From assembly GCF_002080455.1 (NCBI RefSeq), contig NZ_CP020555.1, positions 1,116,001 to 1,180,000 of the forward strand: 64,000 nt of DNA. Reading direction: 5' to 3'. The translations under genes were made by a program, and so were the position numbers. Numbering within the stretch: the first letter of the stretch is position 1; every line of letters starts with the position of its first letter. Source of the DNA: Streptomyces sp. Sge12. Lineage in GTDB: Bacteria > Actinomycetota > Actinomycetes > Streptomycetales > Streptomycetaceae. Below the pieces are notes generated by a model. That model saw only the letters and a list, made by a program, of their open reading frames with translations, searched no databases and was not told the DNA's origin. Below, piece after piece: positions 28,461-36,846 of the stretch.

Positions 28461-29039
28461 ATGGGTGCGATACGTACCTCCGCCACCGCCCTGCTCAGCG
28501 CCGGCGCCACGGGCGCCGTACTCGCGCTCGGCGCCCTCGGCCCGGCCGCCGCGACCGCGGCCGAGGCCCGGCCCACGATCACCTCGTTCGGCTTCACCCT
28601 CACACCTTCGACCGTCGCCCCCGGGGGGCAGACGGTCCTCGCGGTCAGTCGCTGCAACGCCGCCTACGCCACCGCCTCCTCCGGGGTCTTCGACACCGTG
28701 AGCATCGCGCGCGGCCAGACCGTACGGGTCACCGTGGACCGCGACGCGCGGCGCGGGGCCGTCTACTCCGTCTCCTTCACCTGCAACGGCGAGACGGGCT
28801 CGGCCGACCTGACCATCGCCGGCGGCACCACCACGCCGACCACGAGCTCCACGCGGACCGCCACCGGCGCGGCCGCCCTCCCCACCCCGTCCTCCGCCCT
28901 CGGTGTCCGCGGCGGGCTGGGCGGCAGCGTGGCGGGCATGGATCCCGTGGAGTTCGGCGCCGGCGCCGGCCTGTTCCTCACCGCCGCGGGCGGGGCCGTG
29001 TACGTACTGCGCCGCAGGGGGTCGGACCGTAGCCATTGA
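28461..29039 (+). CDS. Small secreted protein with C-terminal membrane anchor (possible sortase F partner, A)
   Basis: 192 residues: signal peptide cut near AATAAEA, an Ig-like beta domain (FGFTLTPSTVAPGGQTVLAVSRC, with Cys pairs at the start and in SFTCNGE), a Thr/Ser-rich linker, then GLGGSV, a hydrophobic helix and the tail VLRRRG. It resembles the convergent gene at 29138-29656 in layout and in the G[LI]GGS-helix-RRR ending. There is no LPxTG. GGAG precedes the ATG. A class F sortase gene lies 1 kb away, so I infer surface anchoring. Confidence 0.72.
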   Translation: MGAIRTSATALLSAGATGAVLALGALGPAAATAAEARPTITSFGFTLTPSTVAPGGQTVLAVSRCNAAYATASSGVFDTVSIARGQTVRVTVDRDARRGAVYSVSFTCNGETGSADLTIAGGTTTPTTSSTRTATGAAALPTPSSALGVRGGLGGSVAGMDPVEFGAGAGLFLTAAGGAVYVLRRRGSDRSH

Positions 29040-29051
29040 AAGCGCCGGACA

Positions 29052-29117
29052 TCCCCCGCTACCGCCGGTTGCCCCGAGTCCTGACGAGGACTCGGGGCAA
29101 CCGGCGGTAGCGGGGGA
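29052..29117. terminator. Perfect 31-bp inverted repeat with 4-nt loop between convergent surface genes
   Basis: Bases 29052-29082 are the exact reverse complement of 29087-29117, with GACG as the loop: 31 uninterrupted pairs. It begins 13 bp after the stop of the upstream gene and ends 21 bp before the stop of the convergent gene. A two-way intrinsic terminator is the natural reading, but the stem is two to three times longer than the others in this window. Confidence 0.85.
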
Positions 29118-29137
29118 CCTGCGTCCGGGGCGGCCGA

Positions 29138-29656
29138 TCAGGCCCGGCTGCGGAGCGGACGGCGACGGCGCAGCACGTGGGCACCCGCGCCGAGGGCCGC
29201 GGCGCCGACGAGGCCCGCGCCGATGGCGGTCTCGGCGGTGGACGGGCCGATGGACCCGCCGATGCCGCCCTGCGAGGGGTTGCCCTCCAGGATCGTGAAG
29301 CGGTGCGTGGCGACCAGGTTGCTGTCGTTGCACTTGACCGACAGCGTGTGGTGGCCCGGAGAGGCGTGGTTGAAGATCCGGACGGTCGCGAAGCCGATCG
29401 AGCCCGCGGACAGGTTGGCCGGCGGAAAGTTTCCGTGCGAGGTGACGGTACCGCCGTGACCGCAGCCCGCTGCGCTCACCTGCATCGTGGAGCCCTGGTG
29501 CACGGAGTACGGGTTGACGGAGATGTTGCTGGGGCCGTTCCCACCCCCGTTCCCACCCCGGCCCCCGGGGTCCTGGTTCGCGGAGGCGAGTGGGGCACTG
29601 AGTCCGATCGCGGCGCAGGCTGCCGCCGTCACGGTAAGAGCGCGCAAGACACGCAT
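29138..29656 (-). CDS. Small secreted protein with C-terminal membrane anchor (possible sortase F partner, B)
   Basis: 172 residues: signal peptide (ALTVTAAACAAIGLSAPLASA), a Gly-rich stretch, a beta domain (ISVNPYSVHQGSTMQVSAAGC ends in Cys, with a second Cys in LSVKCND), then GIGGSI, a hydrophobic helix and the tail VLRRRRPLRSRA. Same architecture as the gene at 28461-29039. Start ATG at 29656 is fixed by GGAGG seven bases upstream. Divergent from the class F sortase gene, with 365 bp between. Similar small proteins are common beside sortases in Streptomyces, but I know no assigned function. Confidence 0.74.
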   Translation of the reverse strand: MRVLRALTVTAAACAAIGLSAPLASANQDPGGRGGNGGGNGPSNISVNPYSVHQGSTMQVSAAGCGHGGTVTSHGNFPPANLSAGSIGFATVRIFNHASPGHHTLSVKCNDSNLVATHRFTILEGNPSQGGIGGSIGPSTAETAIGAGLVGAAALGAGAHVLRRRRPLRSRA

Positions 29657-30021
29657 GGTGGAACCTCCAGCGGGAAGCGCCCCGGAGCGTCGGCCCCGGA
29701 TGATCGACGAGAACGCCTCCCACGTCGAACCCTCGGGCGGACCCGCAATCTCCGCATTTCCGGCTTTGGGCCGCCCGGTTGAGCGACACGCCGAAGGGCG
29801 GGAAATGCAACTGACGGATCCGCAGGTCACGACCCGTCAGGCATTTATGTGACGATTACCTGGATGGCCGCACCCCGTCCGGCTCCCTCCGGGTGGCGGC
29901 CACCCGTTCGCCCCCTCCCCCCTCGCCGTCCTGCCGACTCCGCCTTAGCGTGCGTGGAGTAGGGCGTACAGGGGCGGGACAGGAACGCGGGTCGGGACCC
30001 CCGCGTCGGGAAGGGAGAACG
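29657..30021. other. 365-bp divergent intergenic region with two inverted repeats
   Basis: Separates surface protein B from sortase F. It holds an 8-bp inverted repeat with widely spaced arms (GCATTTCC 29754-29761 and GGAAATGC 29801-29808) and, 2 bp further on, a 7-bp one (CTGACGG 29811-29817 and CCGTCAG 29834-29840). No coding character. The repeats may be regulator sites for one or both genes. Confidence 0.5.
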
Positions 30022-30684
30022 ATGGGCGAGGACGAGACCGGGCAGTCACGCAAACGCTCACCGTGGGGCGTGCTCGCCCTGGTCATGCTCGCCGGCCTCG
30101 CCATGGTGCGAAACGGTGTGAACGTCGGCGACGGGCCGCCCCAGCCCACCGCGGCCTCGGCCGTCGCGGTGACGGCGGACCAGTTGCCGGCGAATCCACC
30201 GACGCCGCCGGCGGACATGGAGGTGCTGGAGCACTCGTCGGTGCAGCGCATCCGGATCCCCACGATCAACGTGGACGCGCCGGTGATGACGGTCGGGCTG
30301 GACGCGGAGGGCTGGATCGACGCCCCGCCCCCGCAGGACCGCAATCTCGCCGGCTGGTACCTCAACGGCATCTCGCCGGGCCAGCGGGGCTCGGCGGTGA
30401 TCGTGGGCCACGTGGACAACGCGCAGGGCCCCGCGGTCTTCTACGGCCTGGGGTCGGTCAAGCCGGGCAACCAGATCGAGGTGGAGCGGTACGACGGCCG
30501 TACGGCGGTGTTCGAGGTGTACGGCGTGGAGGTGTTCTCCAAGGAGGCCTTCCCCGGAGCCCGGGTGTACGGGGACACCGGGCACCCCGAACTCCGGGTG
30601 ATCACCTGCGGCGGCGGATACTCCAAGGCCCGCGGCTACGACGGCAACGTGGTCGTCTTCGCCCGCATGGTGGCGACCCGCTGA
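30022..30684 (+). CDS. Class F sortase (cysteine transpeptidase)
   Basis: 220 residues. An N-terminal membrane helix (VLALVMLAGLAMV), a linker of about 50 residues, then the sortase barrel starting at VQRIRIPTINVDAPVM. Catalytic His is in VIVGHVDN, Cys in RVITCGGGY and Arg in KARGYDGNVVVFAR. The class F branch is the single-sortase actinobacterial type; natural substrates are poorly known. The ATG at 30022 follows GGGAGAACG. Two small anchored proteins and a proline-rich stalk protein lie just upstream and are its likely clients. Confidence 0.9.
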   Translation: MGEDETGQSRKRSPWGVLALVMLAGLAMVRNGVNVGDGPPQPTAASAVAVTADQLPANPPTPPADMEVLEHSSVQRIRIPTINVDAPVMTVGLDAEGWIDAPPPQDRNLAGWYLNGISPGQRGSAVIVGHVDNAQGPAVFYGLGSVKPGNQIEVERYDGRTAVFEVYGVEVFSKEAFPGARVYGDTGHPELRVITCGGGYSKARGYDGNVVVFARMVATR

Positions 30685-30714
30685 GCGGGTGAGTATCCGC
30701 CGGGCCGCCCCGGT

Positions 30715-31605
30715 TCAGCGGGGCGGCAGCGTCGGGAGGGTCATCCGGTAGCCCCGCGCGAGCAGTTGGGGCAGGTACGAGGAGATGGCCTGGACGCTCT
30801 GCGACCGGTTGCCGCCCGCGTCGTGCGAGAGGACGATCACGCCGGGGGCGGCGCCGCCCAGGACCCTGGAGATGATCGTCGGGGTGCCCGGTTCCTTCCA
30901 GTCCAGGGTGTCCACGGTCCAGGCGAGGGGCTCCATGCCCAGCTCGGCCCCGATCTCGAAGGCGGCGCGGTTCCAGGCCCCGTAAGGCGCCCGGAACCAC
31001 AGCGGCGCCTCGCCGACGGTCTGCTGCACGACCTCGCTCGTGCGGCCGATCTCGGAGACGAGGGCGGGCCGGCTGAGCCCCGGAATGAGCGGGTGGGTCC
31101 AGGTGTGGTTGCCGATGACGTGGCCCTCGGCGACCATCCGGCGCAGCAGGTCCCGGTTCTCGGTGGCCATCTCCCCGCAGACGAAGAACATGGCGCGTAC
31201 GCCGTGCCGGGCGAGGGTGTCGAGGATGGCGGGGGTGTAGCGGGGGTCCGGGCCGTCGTCGAAGGTGAGCACCATGCCGCCCGACGCGGCGGCTTCGGCC
31301 GGGAGTTCCAGGATGGGCCGGGTCCGTACGGCCGGTTTCACGGCGGCCGGCCGCATCGGCTCCTCGGCGGTCATGGGGCGCAGCCGGTACGACTTCTCGG
31401 GCAGCGCCTGCGCCCGCAGCCCCGGCGCACCGGCCGCGGGCTGCGCGCCCGGCCCGGCCTGGGGCCCGCTCCCGCCGCCCGGTCCGGCACCGGGTGCGCC
31501 GTCCTCGGTGCCCACGGTGAGGAGTCCGGAGGCGGCGGCGACTCCGAGGAAGACGGCGGTACGCAGGACCGTGCGCCGCCCTACTGTCGGCTCGTCATTT
31601 TTCAT
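30715..31605 (-). CDS. Secreted polysaccharide deacetylase (NodB domain)
   Basis: 296 residues. Twin-arginine-like signal (GRRTVLRTAVFLGVAAASG), an Ala/Gly/Pro linker, then a complete NodB domain: TFDDGPD (motif 1, catalytic base and metal Asp), HTWTHP (metal His pair), RAPYG, DTLDW and LSHDAGG. It should remove N-acetyl groups from a wall polymer such as peptidoglycan or chitin-like material. It is convergent with the sortase gene (30 bp apart) and downstream of lysX in the same direction, 134 bp away. Confidence 0.9.
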   Translation of the reverse strand: MKNDEPTVGRRTVLRTAVFLGVAAASGLLTVGTEDGAPGAGPGGGSGPQAGPGAQPAAGAPGLRAQALPEKSYRLRPMTAEEPMRPAAVKPAVRTRPILELPAEAAASGGMVLTFDDGPDPRYTPAILDTLARHGVRAMFFVCGEMATENRDLLRRMVAEGHVIGNHTWTHPLIPGLSRPALVSEIGRTSEVVQQTVGEAPLWFRAPYGAWNRAAFEIGAELGMEPLAWTVDTLDWKEPGTPTIISRVLGGAAPGVIVLSHDAGGNRSQSVQAISSYLPQLLARGYRMTLPTLPPR

Positions 31606-31739
31606 TATTACTACGTATCAACGACATCGCCGAAGTTGTCGAGAGGCGCGGAAGCGCCCTCTCCCCCTCACCCGGTCGGCCCACGCGACGCGATCGTCCG
31701 CGGCCCGGGGCGACGGCCCGGGGCTGACCGGGCGCCCGG

Positions 31740-34700
31740 TCAGCCGCGGCGGACCAGGGGGAAGGGGAGCGTCTCGCGGATCGTCAGGCCCGTGAGGAAC
31801 ATGACGAGGCGGTCCACGCCGATGCCGAGGCCGCCGGTGGGCGGCATCGCGTACTCCAGGGCGTCCAGGAAGTCGTTGTCGAGTTCCATGGCCTCCGGGT
31901 CGCCGCCCGCCGCGAGCAGGGACTGGGCGGTGAGGCGGCGGCGCTGTTCCACCGGGTCGGTGAGCTCCGAGTAGGCGGTGCCCAGTTCGGTGCCGAAGGC
32001 CACCAGGTCCCAGCGCTCGGCGAGCCGGGGGTCCCGGCGGTGCTGGCGGGTGAGCGGGGAGACGTCGGTGGGGAAGTCCTTGTAGAAGGTGGGCAGCTTG
32101 GTGCGTTCCTCGACGAGGCGCTCGTACATCTCCAGCACCACGTCGCCGCGGGTGTCCTCGGGGGCGTGCGGGACGGACGCGCGGTCGCACAGCCTGCGCA
32201 GGACGTGTTCCTCGGTGTCGGCGTCCACCTCTTCGCCGAGGGCCTCGCCGATGGCCCCGTACATGGTCTTGACCGGCCAGGTTCCGGAGATGTCGTGGAC
32301 GACGAGCTTCCCGTCCGGCCCCGCCTTGTGCGCGATGGGCGAGCCGAAGGCGGCGATCGCGGCGCCCTGGATCAGCTCGCGGGTGAGGTCCAGCATCACG
32401 TCGTAGTCGGCGAAGGCCTGGTAGGCCTCCAGCATGGTGAATTCGGGGTTGTGCTTGTAGGAGACGCCCTCGTTGCGGAAGGTGCGGCCCATCTCGAAGA
32501 CCTTCTCCATGCCGCCGACGCAGAGCCGCTTGAGGTAGAGCTCGGGGGCGATGCGCAGGTACAGGTCGAGGTCGTAGGCGTTGATGTGGGTGCGGAAGGG
32601 CCGGGCGTTGGCGCCGCCGTGGATCTGCTGGAGCATCGGGGTCTCGACCTCCAGGTAGCCGCGGTCGAGGAGTCCCTGGCGCAGGGCCTGGACCGCGCTG
32701 GAGCGGGCCCGTACGACGTCGCGCGCCTCGGGGCTCGCGACGAGGTCGAGGTAGCGGCGCCGGACCCGGGCCTCGGGGTCGGCGAGGCCCTTGCGCTTGT
32801 CGGGGAGGGGGCGCAGGCACTTGCCGGTGAGCTGCCAGGAGCGGACCACGAGGGACAGCTCGCCGGCCCTGCTGGCGCCGACCTCGCCGCTGGCGAGCAC
32901 GTGGTCGCCGAAGTCGACCTGGGAGGTGAACGAGTCCAGTACGTCGGCCCCGGCCTCGTCGCGGGTCAGCATCAGCTGGATGTCGCCGGACCAGTCCCGC
33001 AGGACGGCGAAGACCACGCCGCCGAGGTCGCGTACGAGCATCACGCGCCCGGCGAGCGTGGCCTGCGCGCCGGTCCGGGCGCCGGGCTCATGGCCGGGGT
33101 GGGCCGCCTTCAGCTCCGCGACGGTGTGCGTGCGCGGGCGGATGCCCACCGGGTAGGGGTCGGTGCCCGCGGCCCGGATGCGGTCCAGTTTGGCGTGGCG
33201 GACGCGGACCTGTTCGGGCAGCCGCTCGGCCGGGGACCCCGCGGTGTCCTGCTCCACGGCGTCCAGGCCGAGGGATTCGATCGAGGGCAGTCCCTCGGTG
33301 GAGGCGATGGCGGTGAGGCCCTTGGGATGGCCGTTGCCCCACAGGGTGCGCAGGCTGGGTACGGAGACGAAGCCCTCGGCGATGCCGGAGGCGAGGCTGA
33401 CCCGGGCGAGCGAGCCGGCGTCCTGGTAGCAGAGGAACCGCGGGTACCACTCGGGGTTGTACTTGACGTTCGAGCGGTACAGCGCCTCCAGCTGCCACCA
33501 GCGGGAGAAGAACAGCAGGAGCTTGCGCCACAGCTTCAGCACGGGCCCGGCGCCGATCCGGCCGCCCTCCTCGAAGGCGGAGCGGAAGACGGCGAAGTTG
33601 AGGGAGATCCGGTGCACGCCGAGGCCGGGGGCGGCGGCGCAGAGCTGGGCCACCATGAACTCCATGACCCCGTTGGGGGCGGTGCGGTCACGGCGCATCA
33701 GGTCGAGGGAGATGCCGTCCTTGCCCCAGGGGACGAAGGAGAGCAGGGCGATCAGCTCGCCCTTGTCGTCGAAGGCCTCGACCAGCAGGCAGTCCCCGTC
33801 GGCGCGGTCGCCGAGCCGGTCCAGGGCCATGGAGAAGCCGCGTTCGGTCTCGGTGTCGCGCCATTTGTCGGCGCTCTCCACGATCATCTGCATCTCGTCC
33901 TCGGAGAGGGCGGAGTGGCGGCGGATGACGGTGGTGGCCCCGGTGCGCCTGACCCGGTTGACGGCCTGGCGGGTGACGCGCATGTCGCGGCCGTCGAGGT
34001 CGAAGTGGGCCACGTGCAGGATGGCCTCGTCGCCGAGTTGCAGGGCGCCGAGTCCGGAGCGGGCGTAGGCGGTGGCGCCGTCCTCGGAGGCGCCCATGAC
34101 GGCGGGCTGCCAGCCGTAGCGGCGGGCCACGGCCAGCCAGGCGTCGATGGCGGCGGTCCAGGCGGCGGGGTCGCCCACCGGGTCCCCGCTGGCGAGGCAG
34201 ACGCCGGCCTCGACGCGGTAGGTGACGCCGGCCTTGCCGTTGGGGGCGAAGACGACGGCCTTGTCGCGCCGGGTGGCGAAGTAGCCGAGGGAGTCGTTGC
34301 GTCCGTAGGCGCCGAGGAGGGCGCGGATCCGGGGTTCCTCGTCCCCGTGCAGGGCGGCGGTCAGGCGCTGGGAGCGGAAGAGGGTCATGGCCGCGTTCAG
34401 CAGGGCGACGGCGCCGAAGAGGCCGAGCAGGAAGGAGAGCGGGCGGGGCGGGCGGCCGTCGAACTCCCGGGCCGAGAAGAGACCGCCGAAGACCTCCTTG
34501 GCGGCCCAGTCCAGCCACTGCCCCTTGGGCAGGGTGCCGGGGAAGACGGCGACGAGCGCCCAGCCCACGAGTACGGCGGCGAGCAGGCCGAGACCGAGGA
34601 CGAACAGGGCGTGCCACAGCGCCCCGGGGCGGGACGCGGCATAGAACTCGTCACGGGCGGCGATCAGCACGACCAGCGCGGCAACCGCGATGATCATGGA

Positions 34701-35051
34701 GGGGACGCCGATCCAGTACTCGCCGACGGCCATCTCCAGCACGTCGTCGACGATCAGCAGGGCCAGATAGGTGATGACGATCCACCAGGCGACCTTCTTG
34801 CGGGTGCCGAGGGCGGCGGCCAGGAGGAAGAGGAAGACGGCGTAGGCGAGGTTCGCGCTGACCGGGACCACGATCAGGTCGAGGAAGCGCACGATGTGCC
34901 GCAGGAGCCGCCGCAGCGTGGGCGAGAGCGCGAGCAGGGCGCACAGCAGACCGAGCGCGCCGAAGAACGCGCCGAATCCGTCGGGCACCCGGTTCAGGAA
35001 GCGGTTCCGGGTCCCGTGCTTCTCCTCCACGGTGGCACTGATGGCGCTCAT
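31740..35051 (-). CDS. lysX: LysX: lysyl-phosphatidylglycerol synthase fused to lysyl-tRNA synthetase
   Basis: 1103 residues, the length of mycobacterial LysX. Part 1 (about 1-260) has seven or so membrane helices of the MprF type; part 2 (about 260-600) is the DUF2156/MprF acyltransferase domain (EPRIRALLGAYGRNDSLGYF, RTGATTVIRRHSALSEDEM); part 3 (about 620-1103) is a class II lysyl-tRNA synthetase with OB fold (VMLVRDLGGVVFAVLRD), motif 2 (FRNEGVSYKHNPEFTMLE) and motif 3 (GLGIGVDRLVMFLTG). It charges lysine and transfers it to phosphatidylglycerol, lowering the membrane's negative charge. ATG 35051; divergent from the Usp gene by 60 bp. Confidence 0.94.
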   Translation of the reverse strand: MSAISATVEEKHGTRNRFLNRVPDGFGAFFGALGLLCALLALSPTLRRLLRHIVRFLDLIVVPVSANLAYAVFLFLLAAALGTRKKVAWWIVITYLALLIVDDVLEMAVGEYWIGVPSMIIAVAALVVLIAARDEFYAASRPGALWHALFVLGLGLLAAVLVGWALVAVFPGTLPKGQWLDWAAKEVFGGLFSAREFDGRPPRPLSFLLGLFGAVALLNAAMTLFRSQRLTAALHGDEEPRIRALLGAYGRNDSLGYFATRRDKAVVFAPNGKAGVTYRVEAGVCLASGDPVGDPAAWTAAIDAWLAVARRYGWQPAVMGASEDGATAYARSGLGALQLGDEAILHVAHFDLDGRDMRVTRQAVNRVRRTGATTVIRRHSALSEDEMQMIVESADKWRDTETERGFSMALDRLGDRADGDCLLVEAFDDKGELIALLSFVPWGKDGISLDLMRRDRTAPNGVMEFMVAQLCAAAPGLGVHRISLNFAVFRSAFEEGGRIGAGPVLKLWRKLLLFFSRWWQLEALYRSNVKYNPEWYPRFLCYQDAGSLARVSLASGIAEGFVSVPSLRTLWGNGHPKGLTAIASTEGLPSIESLGLDAVEQDTAGSPAERLPEQVRVRHAKLDRIRAAGTDPYPVGIRPRTHTVAELKAAHPGHEPGARTGAQATLAGRVMLVRDLGGVVFAVLRDWSGDIQLMLTRDEAGADVLDSFTSQVDFGDHVLASGEVGASRAGELSLVVRSWQLTGKCLRPLPDKRKGLADPEARVRRRYLDLVASPEARDVVRARSSAVQALRQGLLDRGYLEVETPMLQQIHGGANARPFRTHINAYDLDLYLRIAPELYLKRLCVGGMEKVFEMGRTFRNEGVSYKHNPEFTMLEAYQAFADYDVMLDLTRELIQGAAIAAFGSPIAHKAGPDGKLVVHDISGTWPVKTMYGAIGEALGEEVDADTEEHVLRRLCDRASVPHAPEDTRGDVVLEMYERLVEERTKLPTFYKDFPTDVSPLTRQHRRDPRLAERWDLVAFGTELGTAYSELTDPVEQRRRLTAQSLLAAGGDPEAMELDNDFLDALEYAMPPTGGLGIGVDRLVMFLTGLTIRETLPFPLVRRG

Positions 35052-35111
35052 GGTTCGCACTGTAGGGAGGGCGGCGTCGGCGCGCGCGGCGAGCCGCCTA
35101 TCCTCGGCAGG

Positions 35112-35573
35112 GTGACGGAGCACGTGAACACGGCATTCGAACGCGGTACCGACGGCCCGAAGGTGATCCTGGCCGGGGTGGACGGATCGGAGTCCTCGCT
35201 GCGGGCCGCGGCCTACGCGGCGGGGCTGGCCCGGCGGCAGAACGCCCTGCTGGCGCTGGTGTACGTCCAGCCGGTGATCGCGGCCGGGGCTGCGCTGGGC
35301 GCGCCGGTCGCGGACACCACCGGGGAGATCGCGGAGGGCCTGGTGGCCGAGATCCGGGCGTCGGCGGAGCGGCTCAAGGGCATCTACGAGGTGCGCTGGG
35401 AGTTCCACACCTTCCGCGGCGACCCGTACGCCGGTCTGGTGAGCGCGGCGGACGAGCTGATGGCGGACGCGGTGGTGGTCGGCGCCTCCGAGCAGGCCGG
35501 CCACCGCATCGTGGGGTCGGTGGCGATCCGCCTGGTCAAGGCGGGCCGCTGGCCCGTCACCGTGGTTCCCTAA
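35112..35573 (+). CDS. Universal stress protein, UspA family
   Basis: 153 residues, one Usp domain. The N-terminal strand VILAGVDGSESSLRAAAYA and the C-terminal VVVGASEQAGHRIVGSVAIRLVKAGRWPVTVVP (as two segments) carry the nucleotide-binding pattern G-x2-G-x9-G-[ST] in degraded form (GASEQAGHRIVGSVA), so ATP binding is uncertain. Two in-frame GTG codons (35112, 35124) are possible starts. Divergent from lysX. Confidence 0.83.
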   Translation: MTEHVNTAFERGTDGPKVILAGVDGSESSLRAAAYAAGLARRQNALLALVYVQPVIAAGAALGAPVADTTGEIAEGLVAEIRASAERLKGIYEVRWEFHTFRGDPYAGLVSAADELMADAVVVGASEQAGHRIVGSVAIRLVKAGRWPVTVVP

Positions 35574-35584
35574 CCCTCCGGGAT

Positions 35585-35639
35585 CCTTCCGGAAGTCGTC
35601 CGGGAGTCGTCCGGGGGCCTTCCGGGGGCCTTCCGGGGC
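35585..35639. repeat. 11-bp imperfect tandem repeat, five copies
   Basis: Five adjacent 11-mers of the form YCKTCCGGRRG/C (CCTTCCGGAAG, TCGTCCGGGAG, TCGTCCGGGGG, CCTTCCGGGGG, CCTTCCGGGGC). They fill the gap between the convergent Usp and CapA genes, 7 bp from the CapA stop. Confidence 0.85.
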
Positions 35640-35646
35640 GCCGGTC

Positions 35647-36846
35647 CTACCTGCCCATGGTCAGGCCGTCCTTGGCGGCGCCGCGGCCGAGCACGGCCTC
35701 GCTGATGGCGTCCCGGGCGCGCTCGTAGTCGTCGCGACCAGGGTCCTTGGCGAGCGCGTCGGGCAGGTGGACGACGCGGCCCACGGACAGGTCCATCATC
35801 TGCGGCACGAACTCGGCCTTGGTGACCTGCCAGCGCTGCCCGGCGGTGGCCGGCGGGGCGAAGGTGAACCGGCCGATCGACCCGTAGTTGCCCCGCATGT
35901 CGCGCGCGCCGGTGTAGTTGAACATCTCGCCCGCGACCTGGTCGCCCATGCCGTAGACGATCCAGGTGCCGTTGACCTTCTCGTAGGGCTGCGGGATGTG
36001 CGCGTGGGTCCCGAGGATCATGTCGATGTCGGGGCGGCCCCCGGTCTGCGAGGCGGTCAGGGCCCTGCCGAGGGAGAGCTGGGTCTCGTCCGGATCGGTC
36101 TCCCACTCCGTGCCCCAGTGCACGCTCACCAGGACCACGTCCGCGCCCGCCTTCCGGGCGGCCCGCGCATCCGCAATGATCTTGTCCTGCTTCATCAGGT
36201 TGACCGCCCACGGCTGACCCTCGGGCAGCGGATAGCCGTTGGTGTCGTAGGTGTACGCGAGGTGGGCGACCTTGGCGGAGCCCGCGGTGTACAGGGTGAC
36301 CGTGGCCGCCTCGGCGGCCGTGCGGGCCGAACCGGCGTGCTTCAGACCGACCTTGTCGAAGCGGTCGAGCGTGCGGCGCAGCCCCGCGGCCCCGTCGTCG
36401 AGGGTGTGGTTCGAGGCCGTGGAGCAGCCGTCGTACCCGGCGTCCTTGAGGCCGTCGGCGACCTGCGGCGGGGAGGTGAAGGCCGGGTAGCCGGAGAAGG
36501 GGCCGCCCTCCTCGCCGTAGATGGTCTCCATGTGGCAGAGGGCGAGGTCGGCGCCGGAGACCACGGCCTTGACGCCGGAGAACATGGGCCTGAAGTCGTA
36601 CCCGTCGCCCTCGGCGTCGTTCGCCGCGCGCTGGATGACGGAGGTGTGCGGCAGTACGTCGCCGCTCGCGACCAGGGTGAAGCCCTTGCCGGCGGGTGAT
36701 CCGGCGGCGCTGGAGGGGGTGGCCGGTGCGCCGGATTCCCCGAGGCGGGCCGGTGCGGAGCTCCCGCCGGCCGAGCATCCCGCGGCGGCGGACAGCAGTA
36801 CGGCCGTCAGGAGGGCGAGCACCTGCGGCCGGATTCGCGTGGTCAT
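35647..36846 (-). CDS. CapA-family lipoprotein (metallophosphatase-like)
   Basis: 399 residues. Lipobox AAAGC after a hydrophobic signal, then a CapA (poly-gamma-glutamate synthesis) domain: FTLVASGDVLPHTSV, CHMETIYG, STASNHTLDDG, VLVSVHWGTEW and ILGTHAHIPQPYE. These are the metal-binding positions of the calcineurin-like fold. CapA acts in polyglutamate export in bacilli; the role in Streptomyces, where the other cap genes are absent here, is unknown. ATG 36846 has GGAG nine bases upstream. Confidence 0.88.
   Translation of the reverse strand: MTTRIRPQVLALLTAVLLSAAAGCSAGGSSAPARLGESGAPATPSSAAGSPAGKGFTLVASGDVLPHTSVIQRAANDAEGDGYDFRPMFSGVKAVVSGADLALCHMETIYGEEGGPFSGYPAFTSPPQVADGLKDAGYDGCSTASNHTLDDGAAGLRRTLDRFDKVGLKHAGSARTAAEAATVTLYTAGSAKVAHLAYTYDTNGYPLPEGQPWAVNLMKQDKIIADARAARKAGADVVLVSVHWGTEWETDPDETQLSLGRALTASQTGGRPDIDMILGTHAHIPQPYEKVNGTWIVYGMGDQVAGEMFNYTGARDMRGNYGSIGRFTFAPPATAGQRWQVTKAEFVPQMMDLSVGRVVHLPDALAKDPGRDDYERARDAISEAVLGRGAAKDGLTMGR

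Noticed and set aside
28515..29810. Long minus-strand open frame across the surface-protein genes
   Set aside because: It overlaps the well-supported genes at 28461-29039 and 29138-29656 and its sequence is Arg/Gly-rich shadow without family features.
32040..35100. Very long plus-strand open frame opposite lysX
   Set aside because: It is the complement of the lysX codons in GC-rich DNA. Only its last part (from about 35112) is a real gene, the universal stress protein.
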